Assembly (NCBI GenBank): GCA_020348385.1
Contig: CP070750.1
Location: forward strand, 3,427,521 to 3,472,231
Length of the DNA: 44,711 bases
Direction: 5' to 3'
From: Candidatus Aminicenantota bacterium
Lineage (GTDB): Bacteria; Acidobacteriota; Aminicenantia; Aminicenantales; Aminicenantaceae
Below the pieces are notes generated by a model. The model did not search any database. It was given only the letters and a program-made list of their open reading frames with translations, and was not told the DNA's origin. Below, piece after piece: positions 8,155 through 16,592 of the stretch. The translations under genes and the position numbers were made by a program. Position 1 is the stretch's first letter, and each line of letters begins with the position of its first letter.

Positions 8155-9569
8155 GCGGATATTTCCAGTTGCTTCATGATCGATTCTAGATAAGCAGCGG
8201 GGGGAGTGATGCGCGAGTAAAAGGCCTCTTTGAGCTCTTTGGAATAGTTGTCAAAGGATGCAAAATCGTCCTGATTGCTCCAGTTTTCCATGCTGACTTT
8301 TTCGAGAACTGTTTTTAGAACATCGAGGTTCAGAATCTCTGCGGTGAAATCGGGAAGTGTGCAGTTATCTTTTTCACAAAGCCGGATGCTCCGCAACATG
8401 ACCTTTCGGAGAGTTTCTTGCTGTTTGATGATCTCTTGTTTGATAAAGAATTGATCTTTGGGGGATTCGCTCTGGGACAATTTGATATACATCTTTTTAG
8501 CTTCTTCGAAGCTGTTGTTCAGGGTAGCGACCAGGTATTCCCCGTCTAGCACGATCTTATCATTGTGCTCGAAATAGGAAATTTCCCCATCGTTTTCATT
8601 CCGGTTGCCCTTGCGGAAACCTTCCAGCTTTTCGAACGTATCCTGAAAACTCTGCTCCTCTTGATCTTCTTCTGTTTTTTCTGTCACCTCCACTCCTTCC
8701 GCCGGCTGCTGGGTTTCTGCATCAGGAGTTTCAGGCACTGCATTTTCCTCGGCTTCCGCTTTTTCTTCAGGTTGAGCATCCTCTTTTGGAGATTCTTCTT
8801 CGGGCTCTTCCGCTTGCTCTTCTTTCTGCTCTTCAGCCTTTTCCTCCACAGGTTGTTCTTCCTGTAACACATCCTCCACAGCTTCTTCTTCAGGCTTTTC
8901 AGCCGCTTCTTCAGGAACGGTTTCTTCTTCCTGGGATTCCTCCACAGGTGTTTCTTCCTCTTCAGCCTCTCCCTTCTCAACAGATTCCTCAGCCTCTTCA
9001 GCCTCTCCGCTGACCTCTAAATCGCTGATCTCTTTATTATTCAAAAGGTCTTTAATCTTTTTCAGCTTGATGAGTTCCTGTTCGAGATTGATTTCTGTTT
9101 CATCCATCTCGGTTTCGGGAACTTCGGTCACGATCCCGAATTTTTCTTCCAGCTTATTCCTCAATTCTGTTACTTCTTTTCCAGTGTTCTGCTGCAATTG
9201 TTCGAGTTTTTGGTTCAATTCACTGACCTTCTTGAGTTCCTCTAAGGTGTTACCGGTCAAGGTTTCTATTTCCGTCTGGAACGAAATGGCTTTGTCTATA
9301 TGTTCCTTGATCTGTTTTTTCAGCTCAGACTTATCGGATTCAAATTCAGCGAGCAAAGTCTTAAAATTCGACAATGCACTTTTTTCCTCCGATAGTTCCC
9401 TGTTGATCTGGTCGATTCTTTTCTGGGCCTCCTCCTTTTCCCTCTTGATCTTTTCGTCTAGTTCCTTTTCGACCTCTTTCTTTCTCTTAGCCAGCGCTTC
9501 TTCAAGCTGCTGTTCAATCTCGTCAACAATGGAATCGGTTTCTGTGGGTTTATCGCCTTTTTTAGCCAT
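8151..9569 (-). CDS. Acidic coiled-coil protein of unknown function
   Basis: The 472 residues fall into three parts. Residues about 10-140 are charged heptad-like coiled coil (for example EEALAKRKKEVEKELDEKIK). Residues about 165-305 are a very acidic, low-complexity Glu/Pro/Ala segment with E-E-x repeats, likely disordered. The last 160 residues look folded and mostly helical (from DTFEKLEGFRKGNRNENDG on, with YFEHNDKIVLDGEYLVATL). There is no signal peptide, so it is probably cytoplasmic. The ATG follows GAAGGAG with a good spacing, and its own consensus-like promoter lies 30-60 bases upstream. It sits between two c-di-GMP genes but is oriented against the first. I do not recognise a family. 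A structural or regulatory role is open. Confidence 0.75.
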   Translation of the reverse strand: MAKKGDKPTETDSIVDEIEQQLEEALAKRKKEVEKELDEKIKREKEEAQKRIDQINRELSEEKSALSNFKTLLAEFESDKSELKKQIKEHIDKAISFQTEIETLTGNTLEELKKVSELNQKLEQLQQNTGKEVTELRNKLEEKFGIVTEVPETEMDETEINLEQELIKLKKIKDLLNNKEISDLEVSGEAEEAEESVEKGEAEEEETPVEESQEEETVPEEAAEKPEEEAVEDVLQEEQPVEEKAEEQKEEQAEEPEEESPKEDAQPEEKAEAEENAVPETPDAETQQPAEGVEVTEKTEEDQEEQSFQDTFEKLEGFRKGNRNENDGEISYFEHNDKIVLDGEYLVATLNNSFEEAKKMYIKLSQSESPKDQFFIKQEIIKQQETLRKVMLRSIRLCEKDNCTLPDFTAEILNLDVLKTVLEKVSMENWSNQDDFASFDNYSKELKEAFYSRITPPAAYLESIMKQLEISA

Positions 9570-9596
9570 TTTGAATCTCCTTCGCCGATTAACTTT

Positions 9597-9625
9597 ATCT
9601 TATTATGCCCCTTGAAATCTGTCAA
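9597..9625 (-). promoter_or_regulatory. Strong sigma70-type promoter for the coiled-coil gene
   Basis: A perfect TTGACA (9620-9625) and TAAGAT (9597-9602) lie 17 bases apart on the minus strand, about 30 bases before the ATG at 9569. Confidence 0.65.
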
Positions 9626-9781
9626 TAAAGGGCCGCTTCTCCATATTCTCTCCTTTGTTTAAGCAAAATCATAATGCCAGATGGGTGATCTCTGTTCAAT
9701 AGCCTTTTGCGACGATTCCAAGGGGGAATTTTCTGATTGTTTTCTCACCTATAAGGGTGATACCGGAAACAAAGAAATCCC

Positions 9782-9810
9782 TTGAAAGGATGATACAAAT
9801 AGGGTATAAA
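9782..9810 (+). promoter_or_regulatory. Promoter for the HD-GYP gene
   Basis: TTGAAA (9782-9787) and TATAAA (9805-9810) are separated by exactly 17 bases, with the AAGGAGGA ribosome site and the ATG at 9857 about 40 bases downstream. Confidence 0.6.
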
Positions 9811-9856
9811 AAAGCTGAGAAACTGAATGTATTTTGGCTAAGGAAGGAGGAAGCAA

Positions 9857-10948
9857 ATGACGGGGCAGCAAAAAATCTTCCTACTCGGGGAGAACATCAA
9901 GCAGAGAGTGAATCTGAAGCGCTTCCTTTTAGGGCAGGCCCTGAATATATCGGATGCAAAAACTGTGTCCGAAACAGAAAACCGGTTGCTCAAGGCCCAT
10001 GAATTCTCCGTAGCTGTTTTCTCATTTTTTCCGCTGGATACTCCCAAGATCAATTTATTGAGGAAAATCAGAGCAGCGAATCCGCGATTGGGAATCATCC
10101 TGCTGTTGAGCAGGGAAAATCCCAAGCTGGCCATCGCTCTTCTCCAGCAGGGGATCGTGGATCAAATATCTAGCCAGGACAATCTTCCTTCTGTTTTTTC
10201 TGCCATCATCAACGAATTCCGCAAGAAGGAGATTATCAGTACTAATGCAGCCTATTCAAAGCGATTGAGCAGCCTGAAATCAGAACAGGAGAAAAATCTC
10301 AAAAGAGCAATGGATCTGGAAGAAATATACGATTCGACACTCGAAAATCTTATGACCGCTCTCGATTTGAGAGACGTAGAGACTTTCGGACACTCCCGAA
10401 CCGTTGCCAAATACAGCCAGATACTCGCCAGGATTCTCGACATCAAGGATAAAACGACATTGGACAACATCAGAAAGGGTGCGCTCCTCCATGATGTGGG
10501 AAAAATCGCGATTCCCGATTCCATTCTCAAGAAACCGAGCCCTCTCGATCAAAATGAATGGGAAAAAATCAAACTCCATCCAACCCTCGGTTACGGGCTG
10601 GTGAAGGAAATCAAGTTACTGGAGGAAGTGGGGAACATCATCCTGTGCCATCACGAACGGTATGATGGCTCGGGTTACCCCAGCGGGTTAAAAAAAGACG
10701 AGATACCTCTTGAAGCGCGGATATTTGCCCTGGCCGATGCTCTGGATGCCATAACATCCTTCCGCCCTTACCGGGAGCGAAGGGATTTCCAGGTTGCGAA
10801 GAATGAGATTGAAGAAAATAGGGGCCAACAGTTCGATCCTCAAGTCGTTGATGCTTTTGGTACCTTAAGTATCGAAACATGGGAAAAGATCCGCTTCGAG
10901 ACCACCCATCTTATTCCATCCTTCGAAGCCTTCCGTAAGTTAAGCTAG
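9857..10948 (+). CDS. HD-GYP phosphodiesterase with a degenerate receiver domain
   Basis: Expected to break down c-di-GMP to pGpG or GMP at a metal centre. The first ~120 residues have the strand-helix order of a receiver domain, but the phospho-acceptor Asp position reads Ser (AVFSFFPLD) and the usual acidic pair is missing, so classical phosphorylation is unlikely. A short coiled segment links to the HD-GYP domain (about 160-350): ALDLRDVETFGHSRTVAKY, the HD motif in LLHDVGKIAIPDSIL near residue 212, LHPTLGYGL, HHERYDGSGYPSGLKKDEIP with the GYP motif near 272, and ADALDAITSFRPYR. All key metal ligands are visible. A good ribosome site (AAGGAGG) and promoter precede it. Its stop overlaps the prmC stop on the other strand. 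It is the natural counterpart of the diguanylate cyclase at 6095. Confidence 0.93.
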   Translation: MTGQQKIFLLGENIKQRVNLKRFLLGQALNISDAKTVSETENRLLKAHEFSVAVFSFFPLDTPKINLLRKIRAANPRLGIILLLSRENPKLAIALLQQGIVDQISSQDNLPSVFSAIINEFRKKEIISTNAAYSKRLSSLKSEQEKNLKRAMDLEEIYDSTLENLMTALDLRDVETFGHSRTVAKYSQILARILDIKDKTTLDNIRKGALLHDVGKIAIPDSILKKPSPLDQNEWEKIKLHPTLGYGLVKEIKLLEEVGNIILCHHERYDGSGYPSGLKKDEIPLEARIFALADALDAITSFRPYRERRDFQVAKNEIEENRGQQFDPQVVDAFGTLSIETWEKIRFETTHLIPSFEAFRKLS

Positions 10949-11793
10949 ATAATTTTTTGGGCAATGACAAGGCGGGGGATGCCGCTTAAATCCTTGAAAC
11001 TATCGACTCTCTCCCACTCCATTCCAAAAAGGTTCAAAACGTCATCCTGCTGCCCTAGACCGATCTCCATGCACAGATACCCCCCCTGTTTGAGGAAATT
11101 CGGCGCACCTGAAGCAAGCCTTTCTATAATCTCCCTTCCTGTCTTTCCTGAAACAAGCGCTTTTTTAGGCTCATGGAGCCGAATTTCATCCTGAAGAGTT
11201 TCCCATTGACATTCTGTCACATATGGAGGATTCGAAACGATGAAGTCGCATTGCTCCTCTAGAAGAAGTCCGCTCAATGCAGAAAACAGATTTCCTTTTA
11301 AAAAAGTGATACGCGATACTTTATGCACAGAGGCATTCATCCGGGCAGTTTTCAGCGCTTCTGGGGAAATATCAGTTGCCAGTATTCGCGCTTTGGGAAG
11401 CTCCCTGGCCAGCGACACGGCGATATTGCCAGAACCTGTTCCGATGTCGATGATGACCTCTTCCGTTCTTGTAGAGAGCTCTAAAACTTTTTCGACGAGA
11501 TGCTCTGTTTCAGGCCGAGGGATCAATACCCCGGGAGAAACTTTGAAGGGCAGGCTCCAGAATTCTTTTTCTCCGACAACATAGGACAAAGGTATTCCCT
11601 GTTGTCTTTTGAGTACGGACTCATAAAACCGTTGCTTCTCCGATTTTGAAACATGTCTGTCGGGATAAGAATAAAACACCTCTTCGGATATGGCCAGACT
11701 CTTTAGGACCAGGACTTTCGATTCGACGGAAGCATCTGGGAAATTTTTAAGGAGGGACAGCGCTTCAGTGTAAAGTTCTCTAATCGTGCTCAA
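10945..11793 (-). CDS. prmC: Release factor glutamine methyltransferase
   Basis: Methylates the Gln of the GGQ motif in release factors RF1 and RF2. The SAM-binding core is seen as IIDIGTGSGNIAVSLA and the catalytic NPPY motif as FIVSNPPYVTECQW near residue 190. The N-terminal helical domain contains LSYVVGEKEFWSLPFKVSPG and LIPRPETEHLVE, both typical of PrmC. The length of 282 is usual. The start is a TTG at 11793, only 14 bases after the prfA stop, in the common prfA-prmC order. Its last four bases overlap the end of the convergent HD-GYP gene. Confidence 0.95.
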   Translation of the reverse strand: MSTIRELYTEALSLLKNFPDASVESKVLVLKSLAISEEVFYSYPDRHVSKSEKQRFYESVLKRQQGIPLSYVVGEKEFWSLPFKVSPGVLIPRPETEHLVEKVLELSTRTEEVIIDIGTGSGNIAVSLARELPKARILATDISPEALKTARMNASVHKVSRITFLKGNLFSALSGLLLEEQCDFIVSNPPYVTECQWETLQDEIRLHEPKKALVSGKTGREIIERLASGAPNFLKQGGYLCMEIGLGQQDDVLNLFGMEWERVDSFKDLSGIPRLVIAQKII

Positions 11794-11807
11794 TGGCCGT
11801 TCTCAGA

Positions 11808-12887
11808 TCAGGAGGATTCCAGTTGATCTCCCATATTCTGAGCTTGGTAGTGGACGATCAAAGCCTGGATGATTTCACCCAGCGCCCCATCGAGAACACT
11901 TTCCAATTTGTGCAGGGACAAATTCAGCCGGTGGTCGGTCATACGGGATTGGGGAAAATTATAGGTCCGGATCTTTTCGCTTCTCTCCCCTGTCCCGACC
12001 TGCAGTTTTCTATCCTGAGCGATCTGTGCGTCCTGCTCCTGCTGGGCTTTGTTCAGCAACCGGGACCGGAGTATTTTCATGGCTTTATCCTTATTGCGAT
12101 GCTGGGATTTTTCATCTTGACAGGATACGACCATTCCTGATGGTTGATGTGTGATCCGGATGGCCGTGTAATTCCGGTTGACACTCTGGCCTCCTGGACC
12201 CGAAGCTCCGAAGGCCTCGATCTTCAGATCCTTGGAATCTATCTGGATGTCCACTTCGTCAGCCTCTGGGAGCACTGCAACGGTGACCGTGGATGTGTGA
12301 ATCCGACCGCTGGCTTCTGTTTGGGGAACACGCTGGACACGGTGCACGCCGCTTTCAAATTTGAGCATCGAGTAGACTTTGTCCCCACGGATGTTAAAAA
12401 TGATCTCTTTGAAACCGCCAATCGGGGAGATACTCGTGTTCATAACATCGGTTTTCCAACCTTTGTTTTCGGCATAACGGGAGTACATTCGGAAAAGGTC
12501 TTGAGCGAAAAGAGATGCCTCATCCCCCCCTGCTCCCGCCCGAATTTCCATGATGACATCTTTTTCATCATTGGGATCCTTGGGCACAAGCAAAATTTGA
12601 AGTTCCTCGCGGAGGATTTCTTTTTTCTCTTCCAGTTCCTTCAGCTCCACCTCAGCCAGTTCCTTCAAGTCTGGTTCAGCACTGGAATCGGAAAGGATTT
12701 CCCCAGAATCTTTGATATCTTTAAGGACTTTTTTGTACTCTTCGTACTTTTTGACAACAGGCTCCAATTCTGCCCGTTGTTTGGAAATTTTGCGGATTTT
12801 TTGGGGATCGGTAACTAAGGCAGGATCAGATAGAGATCGGGTGAGTTCGCGGAATTTCTCCTCTATATTTTCTAGCTCTTGATGCAT
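11808..12887 (-). CDS. prfA: Peptide chain release factor 1
   Basis: Ends translation at UAA and [20 protein letters not shown] near residue 230 carries the GGQ hydrolysis motif, and [18 protein letters not shown] near 187 carries the stop-codon-reading tripeptide as P-Q-T, the P-x-T form of RF1 rather than the SPF of RF2. The N-terminal helical part and the [18 protein letters not shown] segment also fit. The length of 359 is normal. It lies between rpmE and prmC, a conserved order in many bacteria, and prmC encodes the enzyme that methylates it. Confidence 0.97.
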   Translation of the reverse strand: MHQELENIEEKFRELTRSLSDPALVTDPQKIRKISKQRAELEPVVKKYEEYKKVLKDIKDSGEILSDSSAEPDLKELAEVELKELEEKKEILREELQILLVPKDPNDEKDVIMEIRAGAGGDEASLFAQDLFRMYSRYAENKGWKTDVMNTSISPIGGFKEIIFNIRGDKVYSMLKFESGVHRVQRVPQTEASGRIHTSTVTVAVLPEADEVDIQIDSKDLKIEAFGASGPGGQSVNRNYTAIRITHQPSGMVVSCQDEKSQHRNKDKAMKILRSRLLNKAQQEQDAQIAQDRKLQVGTGERSEKIRTYNFPQSRMTDHRLNLSLHKLESVLDGALGEIIQALIVHYQAQNMGDQLESS

Positions 12888-12892
12888 TTCGT

Positions 12893-13099
12893 CTATTTTT
12901 TAAGGTCGCCATATTTCTTCCTGAATTTCTCCACGCGACCAGCGCTATCGACAAACTTCTGTTTTCCGGTGAAAAAAGGATGGCATTGGGAACAAATTTC
13001 CACGCGTATTTCTTTTTTCGTTGACTTCGTTTGGAACGTGTTACCACAGGCACACATCACTGTGCTTTCCGCGTAATCAGGATGAATATCTTTCTTCAT
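12893..13099 (-). CDS. rpmE: 50S ribosomal protein L31, zinc-binding type
   Basis: The 68-residue product starts [19 protein letters not shown], typical of L31. Four zinc-binding residues are present: two Cys in CACGN and two in ICSQCHPF, so this is the C+ form. The closing [21 protein letters not shown] is the family signature. I chose the ATG at 13099, which has AAGGAG eight bases upstream; the in-frame ATG at 13126 would add nine non-homologous residues. The prfA start is only a few bases downstream. Confidence 0.96.
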   Translation of the reverse strand: MKKDIHPDYAESTVMCACGNTFQTKSTKKEIRVEICSQCHPFFTGKQKFVDSAGRVEKFRKKYGDLKK

Positions 13100-13124
13100 T
13101 TTCAACACTCCTTGTCGGAGTCTC

Positions 13125-13130
13125 ATTATA
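13125..13130 (-). promoter_or_regulatory. Possible -10 box for rpmE
   Basis: A perfect TATAAT lies 25 bases before the rpmE ATG on the minus strand. No convincing -35 is found 16-18 bases upstream, where a T-run sits instead. Confidence 0.3.
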
Positions 13131-13132
13131 AC

Positions 13133-13160
13133 AAAAAAAAGGGGACGGTTCTATTTTTTC
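13133..13160. repeat. GGGGACGGTTCTATTT motif, possible mobile-repeat relic
   Basis: A run of A followed by GGGGACGGTTCTATTTTTTC. From memory, short sequences of this kind recur beside REP-associated tyrosine transposases in several bacteria. A related core (GGGGACAGTAATTTT) lies on the minus strand at about 15297-15316. No transposase is in the window, so this is only a suggestion. Confidence 0.25.
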
Positions 13161-13161
13161 T

Positions 13162-13554
13162 TTACTTCCCATCTATTTCGTTTATTACTACGAAAGGGAC
13201 CAAGGCCGCGATTATGCCGATGATATCGACGCCCAGGTCTCCGGTTGAAAAGCTCCTGTACGGGAGAAAAAGCTGGATCACTTCGACAAGCACTCCGACA
13301 AACAAAGACGCCGCCGCTGCTTTCGCCCACCAGAATTTCGGCTTGTTTGCCTTGATATAGCCGATGCCTAGGAGAATTACCAGGATGGCAAAGGCAAAAA
13401 AATGGATGACGAAGTCAGACAGCAAAATCCTCATGATAGGGATTTGTCTCTGGAGTCGATTTAGCCTGTCGGTGGGGATGGATGAGCCGATAAGGATCAG
13501 TGTGGCAAAACTGTAGGCAGGTATGAACGGCTTAAGGGATTTGAGTTTCGTCAT
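13162..13554 (-). CDS. VanZ-like membrane protein
   Basis: This 130-residue protein has four predicted membrane segments. FVIHFFAFAILVILLGIG matches the S/D-K-x-x-H-F-x-A-F segment of VanZ-like proteins, and EVIQLFLPYRSFSTGDLGVD matches their E-x-x-Q-x-F-x-P-x-R-x-x-x-x-x-D signature. VanZ-like proteins are small inner-membrane proteins, one of which gives low-level teicoplanin resistance; most have no known role. The start overlaps the end of the upstream 287-residue gene by 23 bases, so they are likely coupled. Confidence 0.85.
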   Translation of the reverse strand: MTKLKSLKPFIPAYSFATLILIGSSIPTDRLNRLQRQIPIMRILLSDFVIHFFAFAILVILLGIGYIKANKPKFWWAKAAAASLFVGVLVEVIQLFLPYRSFSTGDLGVDIIGIIAALVPFVVINEIDGK

Positions 13555-14395
13555 TCCTTTTTTTTCTGTAGCAATCCCAATCGACTGTGAATTGGATCTT
13601 TTTCATGTTCTGTTTGACTTTTTTGTCGTACTCTCTGGAATTCATGTACATCTTCAAGGTTTTATTTAAAGGTACCACCAATTCTTCTGCCTCCCATTTG
13701 TACGTGTTGTTATCCTGGTCCCTCAAGCAATCGAGATGGACGATCCAGGCCAACTCTTTGAATGGAATTTTCTTTAATGCCTTCTGGATAGCCAGAACCT
13801 CCGCCTGCTTTTCAGGATTGAGGAATTGGAAATAGCGGCAAAACAACAGGGCGTTATGATAATAAGCGGGGTAGGCTAAAAGTCCATCGAGCCTGTTAAT
13901 CCGTGCCAGGTAGACAAAAATGTCCAGCACTTTTTTTCCTAGATTGAGACCCGGATGTTTCTGGCCCGGCAAGGGGATCCTTTCATCCGAAAATTCCTGA
14001 AGAGGATTTTGTAGAGTGAGCCAATCGAGGATTAAAAATCGAAAACTGGGAAGAGGGAGCACCGAAGATAATTTTTGTTTTGGCTGGAATGTTCCTTCCC
14101 TGATTTTCAGGTCCACCACGATATTTTGTAGATCTTCCTTTTGGAAAAAAATCTGGAACCGTTGAAGCGGGAACTCGGAATAGTCCATATGAAATTTCAA
14201 GGGCCACAATTTTTTCTTCTTGGCATCTTTGTAAAAATTTCTTTTTCTCAAAACCGCTTCCACCTGGGCCAGAGCGTATCTCCCGAGAAAAAGACAGGAA
14301 CCCTTGTTCCCTGTAAGATCGGAGAGAATATCCTCTTCTTGAAGCAACACGGACTCCTTGAAGACGGTTCTGTTTTTTGAGAAGAACATTTTCAC
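13532..14395 (-). CDS. Uncharacterised protein, 287 aa
   Basis: I do not recognise a family. The protein has no signal peptide or membrane segment and is rich in Lys, Phe and Leu. Near the N-terminus, KGSCLFLGRYALAQVEAVLR is followed by FQIFFQKEDLQNIVVDLKIR, a mixed alpha/beta pattern. In the middle, PSFRFLILDWLTLQNPLQEF and VLDIFVYLARINRLDGLLAY look helical, and the last 60 residues are basic. The start is a GTG with AGGA five bases upstream; an ATG at 14389 is two codons in. It sits between rsmD and the VanZ-like gene on the same strand, overlapping the latter. Reading-frame quality and the ribosome site support a real gene. Confidence 0.7.
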   Translation of the reverse strand: MKMFFSKNRTVFKESVLLQEEDILSDLTGNKGSCLFLGRYALAQVEAVLRKRNFYKDAKKKKLWPLKFHMDYSEFPLQRFQIFFQKEDLQNIVVDLKIREGTFQPKQKLSSVLPLPSFRFLILDWLTLQNPLQEFSDERIPLPGQKHPGLNLGKKVLDIFVYLARINRLDGLLAYPAYYHNALLFCRYFQFLNPEKQAEVLAIQKALKKIPFKELAWIVHLDCLRDQDNNTYKWEAEELVVPLNKTLKMYMNSREYDKKVKQNMKKIQFTVDWDCYRKKRNDETQIP

Positions 14396-14482
14396 AGCTA
14401 TCCTAATTTAAAATGGGATCTTAGATTGTAGTCCAACATCGAAAGGAATTCAATGCTTTACGGACCGACTTTTGCTGACTTT

Positions 14483-15025
14483 TTATCTATAAAATTGGAG
14501 AGTGTCGTCGCCGAGAGTGACACTTCTTTCGAGATCAAAATATTTACCATCGAATTTCATCTTGTAGAAATGCCTGAGGATGACCCTTCCCTCTTTGGCG
14601 AGAATTTCTCTTTTTTTGATGACCTTCAGCGGATTTCTTTCTTCCAACATCTTGTAAGGCGGGTCCAAAAAAATCAGGTTGAACTTAGCGCCCTCCTTGG
14701 ACAGCTGGATCACAGCGCGGTTGAATTCCTTGTGCATGATGCGGGCCTTGTCTTCTGCTCCACACTTGACAAGATTGGCTTTGATCACTTTGATGGAAGG
14801 ATAATAATCGTCAACAAAAACGGCCAGTTCTGCCCTCCTGCTCAAAGCTTCGATGCCGACCGAGCCGGTTCCTGCATAAGCATCTAGAAAAAAACTGTCT
14901 TTCACATCATCATGTAAAATATTGTACAGCGCTTCTTTGAGTTTATCTGGCATCGGACGCACCAGGTCAGACGGAACTCGCCTCAAACGTTTGCCTTTGT
15001 ATTGGCCACTGATCACCCTAATCAT
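14483..15025 (-). CDS. rsmD: 16S rRNA (guanine-966-N2) methyltransferase
   Basis: Methylates G966 of 16S rRNA late in 30S assembly. The N-terminal MIRVISGQYKGKRLRRVP, then VRPMPDKLKEALYNIL, and the SAM-binding FLDAYAGTGSVGIEALSR are characteristic of RsmD. The catalytic motif is DPPY in LIFLDPPYKM near residue 122. The length of 180 fits. It begins a minus-strand run of translation-related genes and is followed by an unknown gene about 90 bases downstream. Confidence 0.95.
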   Translation of the reverse strand: MIRVISGQYKGKRLRRVPSDLVRPMPDKLKEALYNILHDDVKDSFFLDAYAGTGSVGIEALSRRAELAVFVDDYYPSIKVIKANLVKCGAEDKARIMHKEFNRAVIQLSKEGAKFNLIFLDPPYKMLEERNPLKVIKKREILAKEGRVILRHFYKMKFDGKYFDLERSVTLGDDTLQFYR

Positions 15026-15316
15026 CGTTTGCCTGAATTATTTATAAAAATTTTCGATTCCATTCTTCAATAAAAAACCAAATTTTTAAATATATATAAA
15101 TCTATAATCGAAAATTTTTACCTTTCAGGCGAACCTATCACACTGCAGTGGCTTCATCGTAACCCATTCGCGGTAGCTCACTACAGCTTCATGGGCCACT
15201 TCTTTGCTGCCACAACAATCTAGGCCCGTAAATAATCCAGGCCTCCAATTATTTATAAAAACAACTGATTCTTTCACAGATTTCAATGGACAATACACCA
15301 AAATTACTGTCCCCGA
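15026..15316. other. A/T-rich gap with a possible gene relic
   Basis: Nothing here is a convincing gene. On the minus strand the frame directly after the stop of the SH3b-barrel gene stays open for 63 codons (15125-15316) and then closes. It has protein-like content (GLDCCGSKEVAHEAVVSYRE) but no start codon with a ribosome site. The motif ATTATTTATAAAAA occurs twice, at about 15039 and 15248. It may be a decayed repeat element or a former C-terminal extension. Confidence 0.3.
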
Positions 15317-16579
15317 TTAAAAGAAAATCAGGAATCCCACATCAGCGGTCACAGTCAGAGGTGAGTCCCAATATTCCCATTTTGTTATGACATAGGAGGC
15401 ACCCACTGCTCCATTCAAGCCAAAGGAGCCCAAACGCAATTCTATTCCTGCAAGGAGCGATGGACCCCATAGTGTTCTTTGGATATCTTCATAGACATAA
15501 GAGTAGTACCAAATCCCTGTAATAACACGGACAGCTTCCACACTTATTCCCCCATACTGAAAGTCTATGTAGGGGCGAACTTGATTGCTTCTCCACGGAA
15601 GGTAATATTTTACACCGACGCTGAATAAAGGCTTTCCCTTAACCCAATCGTATTCTGGATAAAACATCGAGGTGGGATAGTAACCGAAACCCCAATGGAC
15701 AGAGAAGGTATTGGAAGCGTTCAATTGGATGAATCCACCGAATCCTCCCAAAGAAGGACCATACCCAAGGCTGAGGGTGACCAACGGTTTTGCTTCAGGA
15801 GGGCTTATCCGAGGAGTTTTTGGCGGTTTTGGCGTCACTATCTGAGGTTCCTTCTTTGGTGGTTGCTCCGTTTTTTCCGGTAGATCGGCCTTCTGAATAT
15901 CACGTCTCTTCTCGGTCACCTCTGTCTTTTCGGGAATTACGACCTCATCCTCCCAAACTTCTGTTTTTATCGTCTCCTTCGGCTGTACGGCATGCTTCGC
16001 TCCTGCTGGGAGGACAACATCTTTCAAAGCCTTTTCTGTGGCCACATTAAAAACCCGAGGATTCTTCCCGACCGAGAAAAACAAAGGAAACGGGAATGCT
16101 TTATGTGAAGGGATAGCCGTAAGCCCAAGCAGCCTCTCCATCCGGACCGGCCCCTCTTTTGGCTCAGGCTGTTTTGGTTTAGGTTCGGGCTTTTTGATCG
16201 GCTCAGCGACGGCTTGTTTTTCTTCAGGTTTTCTTTCAGGCTTGTCTTCCGGAATCTCTTCCGGTTTTCCCTCGTCTCTTTCGGCCTCCGAGAAGTCCTC
16301 GACCATCTTTGCCTGAATAAACCCTGTTACTTTGGATCCCCATCTGGGCGACTGATAATACACATAAAGCCAATCTTCATCAGCTTTCTTGGCCCCAAAA
16401 AGGGTAAGGATCGTTCCCTTTTTTATCGTCTCTATCCTATAGCTGTCTATGGATGACTCGGCGTAAATACGCGCCCTATCAACGATAACTCTCACCTTGT
16501 TTTCCTGTGCGAAACCTCTGAAAAAGGATAGAAAAAGAGCGACCGAAACAAAAAGAGGGATTTTTATTTTGTTTGACAT
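15317..16579 (-). CDS. Outer-membrane barrel protein with N-terminal SH3-like domain
   Basis: Starting at the ATG at 16579, which gives the signal peptide KIPLFVSVALFLSFFRGFAQ, the protein has an SH3-like domain at about residues 28-95 (KVRVIVDRARIYAESSID, then KGTILTLFGAKK and WGSKVTGFIQAKMVEDF). About 190 residues follow that are rich in Pro, Lys and Glu and probably extended. The last 160 residues alternate like strands of a small outer-membrane barrel and end in Phe (TADVGFLIFF), the signal for barrel insertion. SH3b domains often bind peptidoglycan, so the protein could link the wall to the outer membrane. An in-frame ATG at 16633 overlaps the upstream gene and is less likely. Coming just before the polysaccharide genes, it may belong to the envelope programme. 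Confidence 0.75.
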   Translation of the reverse strand: MSNKIKIPLFVSVALFLSFFRGFAQENKVRVIVDRARIYAESSIDSYRIETIKKGTILTLFGAKKADEDWLYVYYQSPRWGSKVTGFIQAKMVEDFSEAERDEGKPEEIPEDKPERKPEEKQAVAEPIKKPEPKPKQPEPKEGPVRMERLLGLTAIPSHKAFPFPLFFSVGKNPRVFNVATEKALKDVVLPAGAKHAVQPKETIKTEVWEDEVVIPEKTEVTEKRRDIQKADLPEKTEQPPKKEPQIVTPKPPKTPRISPPEAKPLVTLSLGYGPSLGGFGGFIQLNASNTFSVHWGFGYYPTSMFYPEYDWVKGKPLFSVGVKYYLPWRSNQVRPYIDFQYGGISVEAVRVITGIWYYSYVYEDIQRTLWGPSLLAGIELRLGSFGLNGAVGASYVITKWEYWDSPLTVTADVGFLIFF

Positions 16580-16592
16580 TCTTTTTTCATCC

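Noticed and set aside
8690..9010. Repetitive sequence that could suggest a CRISPR or tandem array
   Set aside because: It is the coding region of the Glu/Pro-rich segment; repeats are irregular and follow codon composition, with no constant spacer.
12144..12818. A 224-codon open frame on the plus strand
   Set aside because: It lies wholly inside prfA on the other strand, has a hydrophobic, Phe-rich composition typical of antisense frames, and no ribosome site.
14453..14887. A 144-codon plus-strand frame
   Set aside because: Antisense to rsmD, whose motifs are clear.
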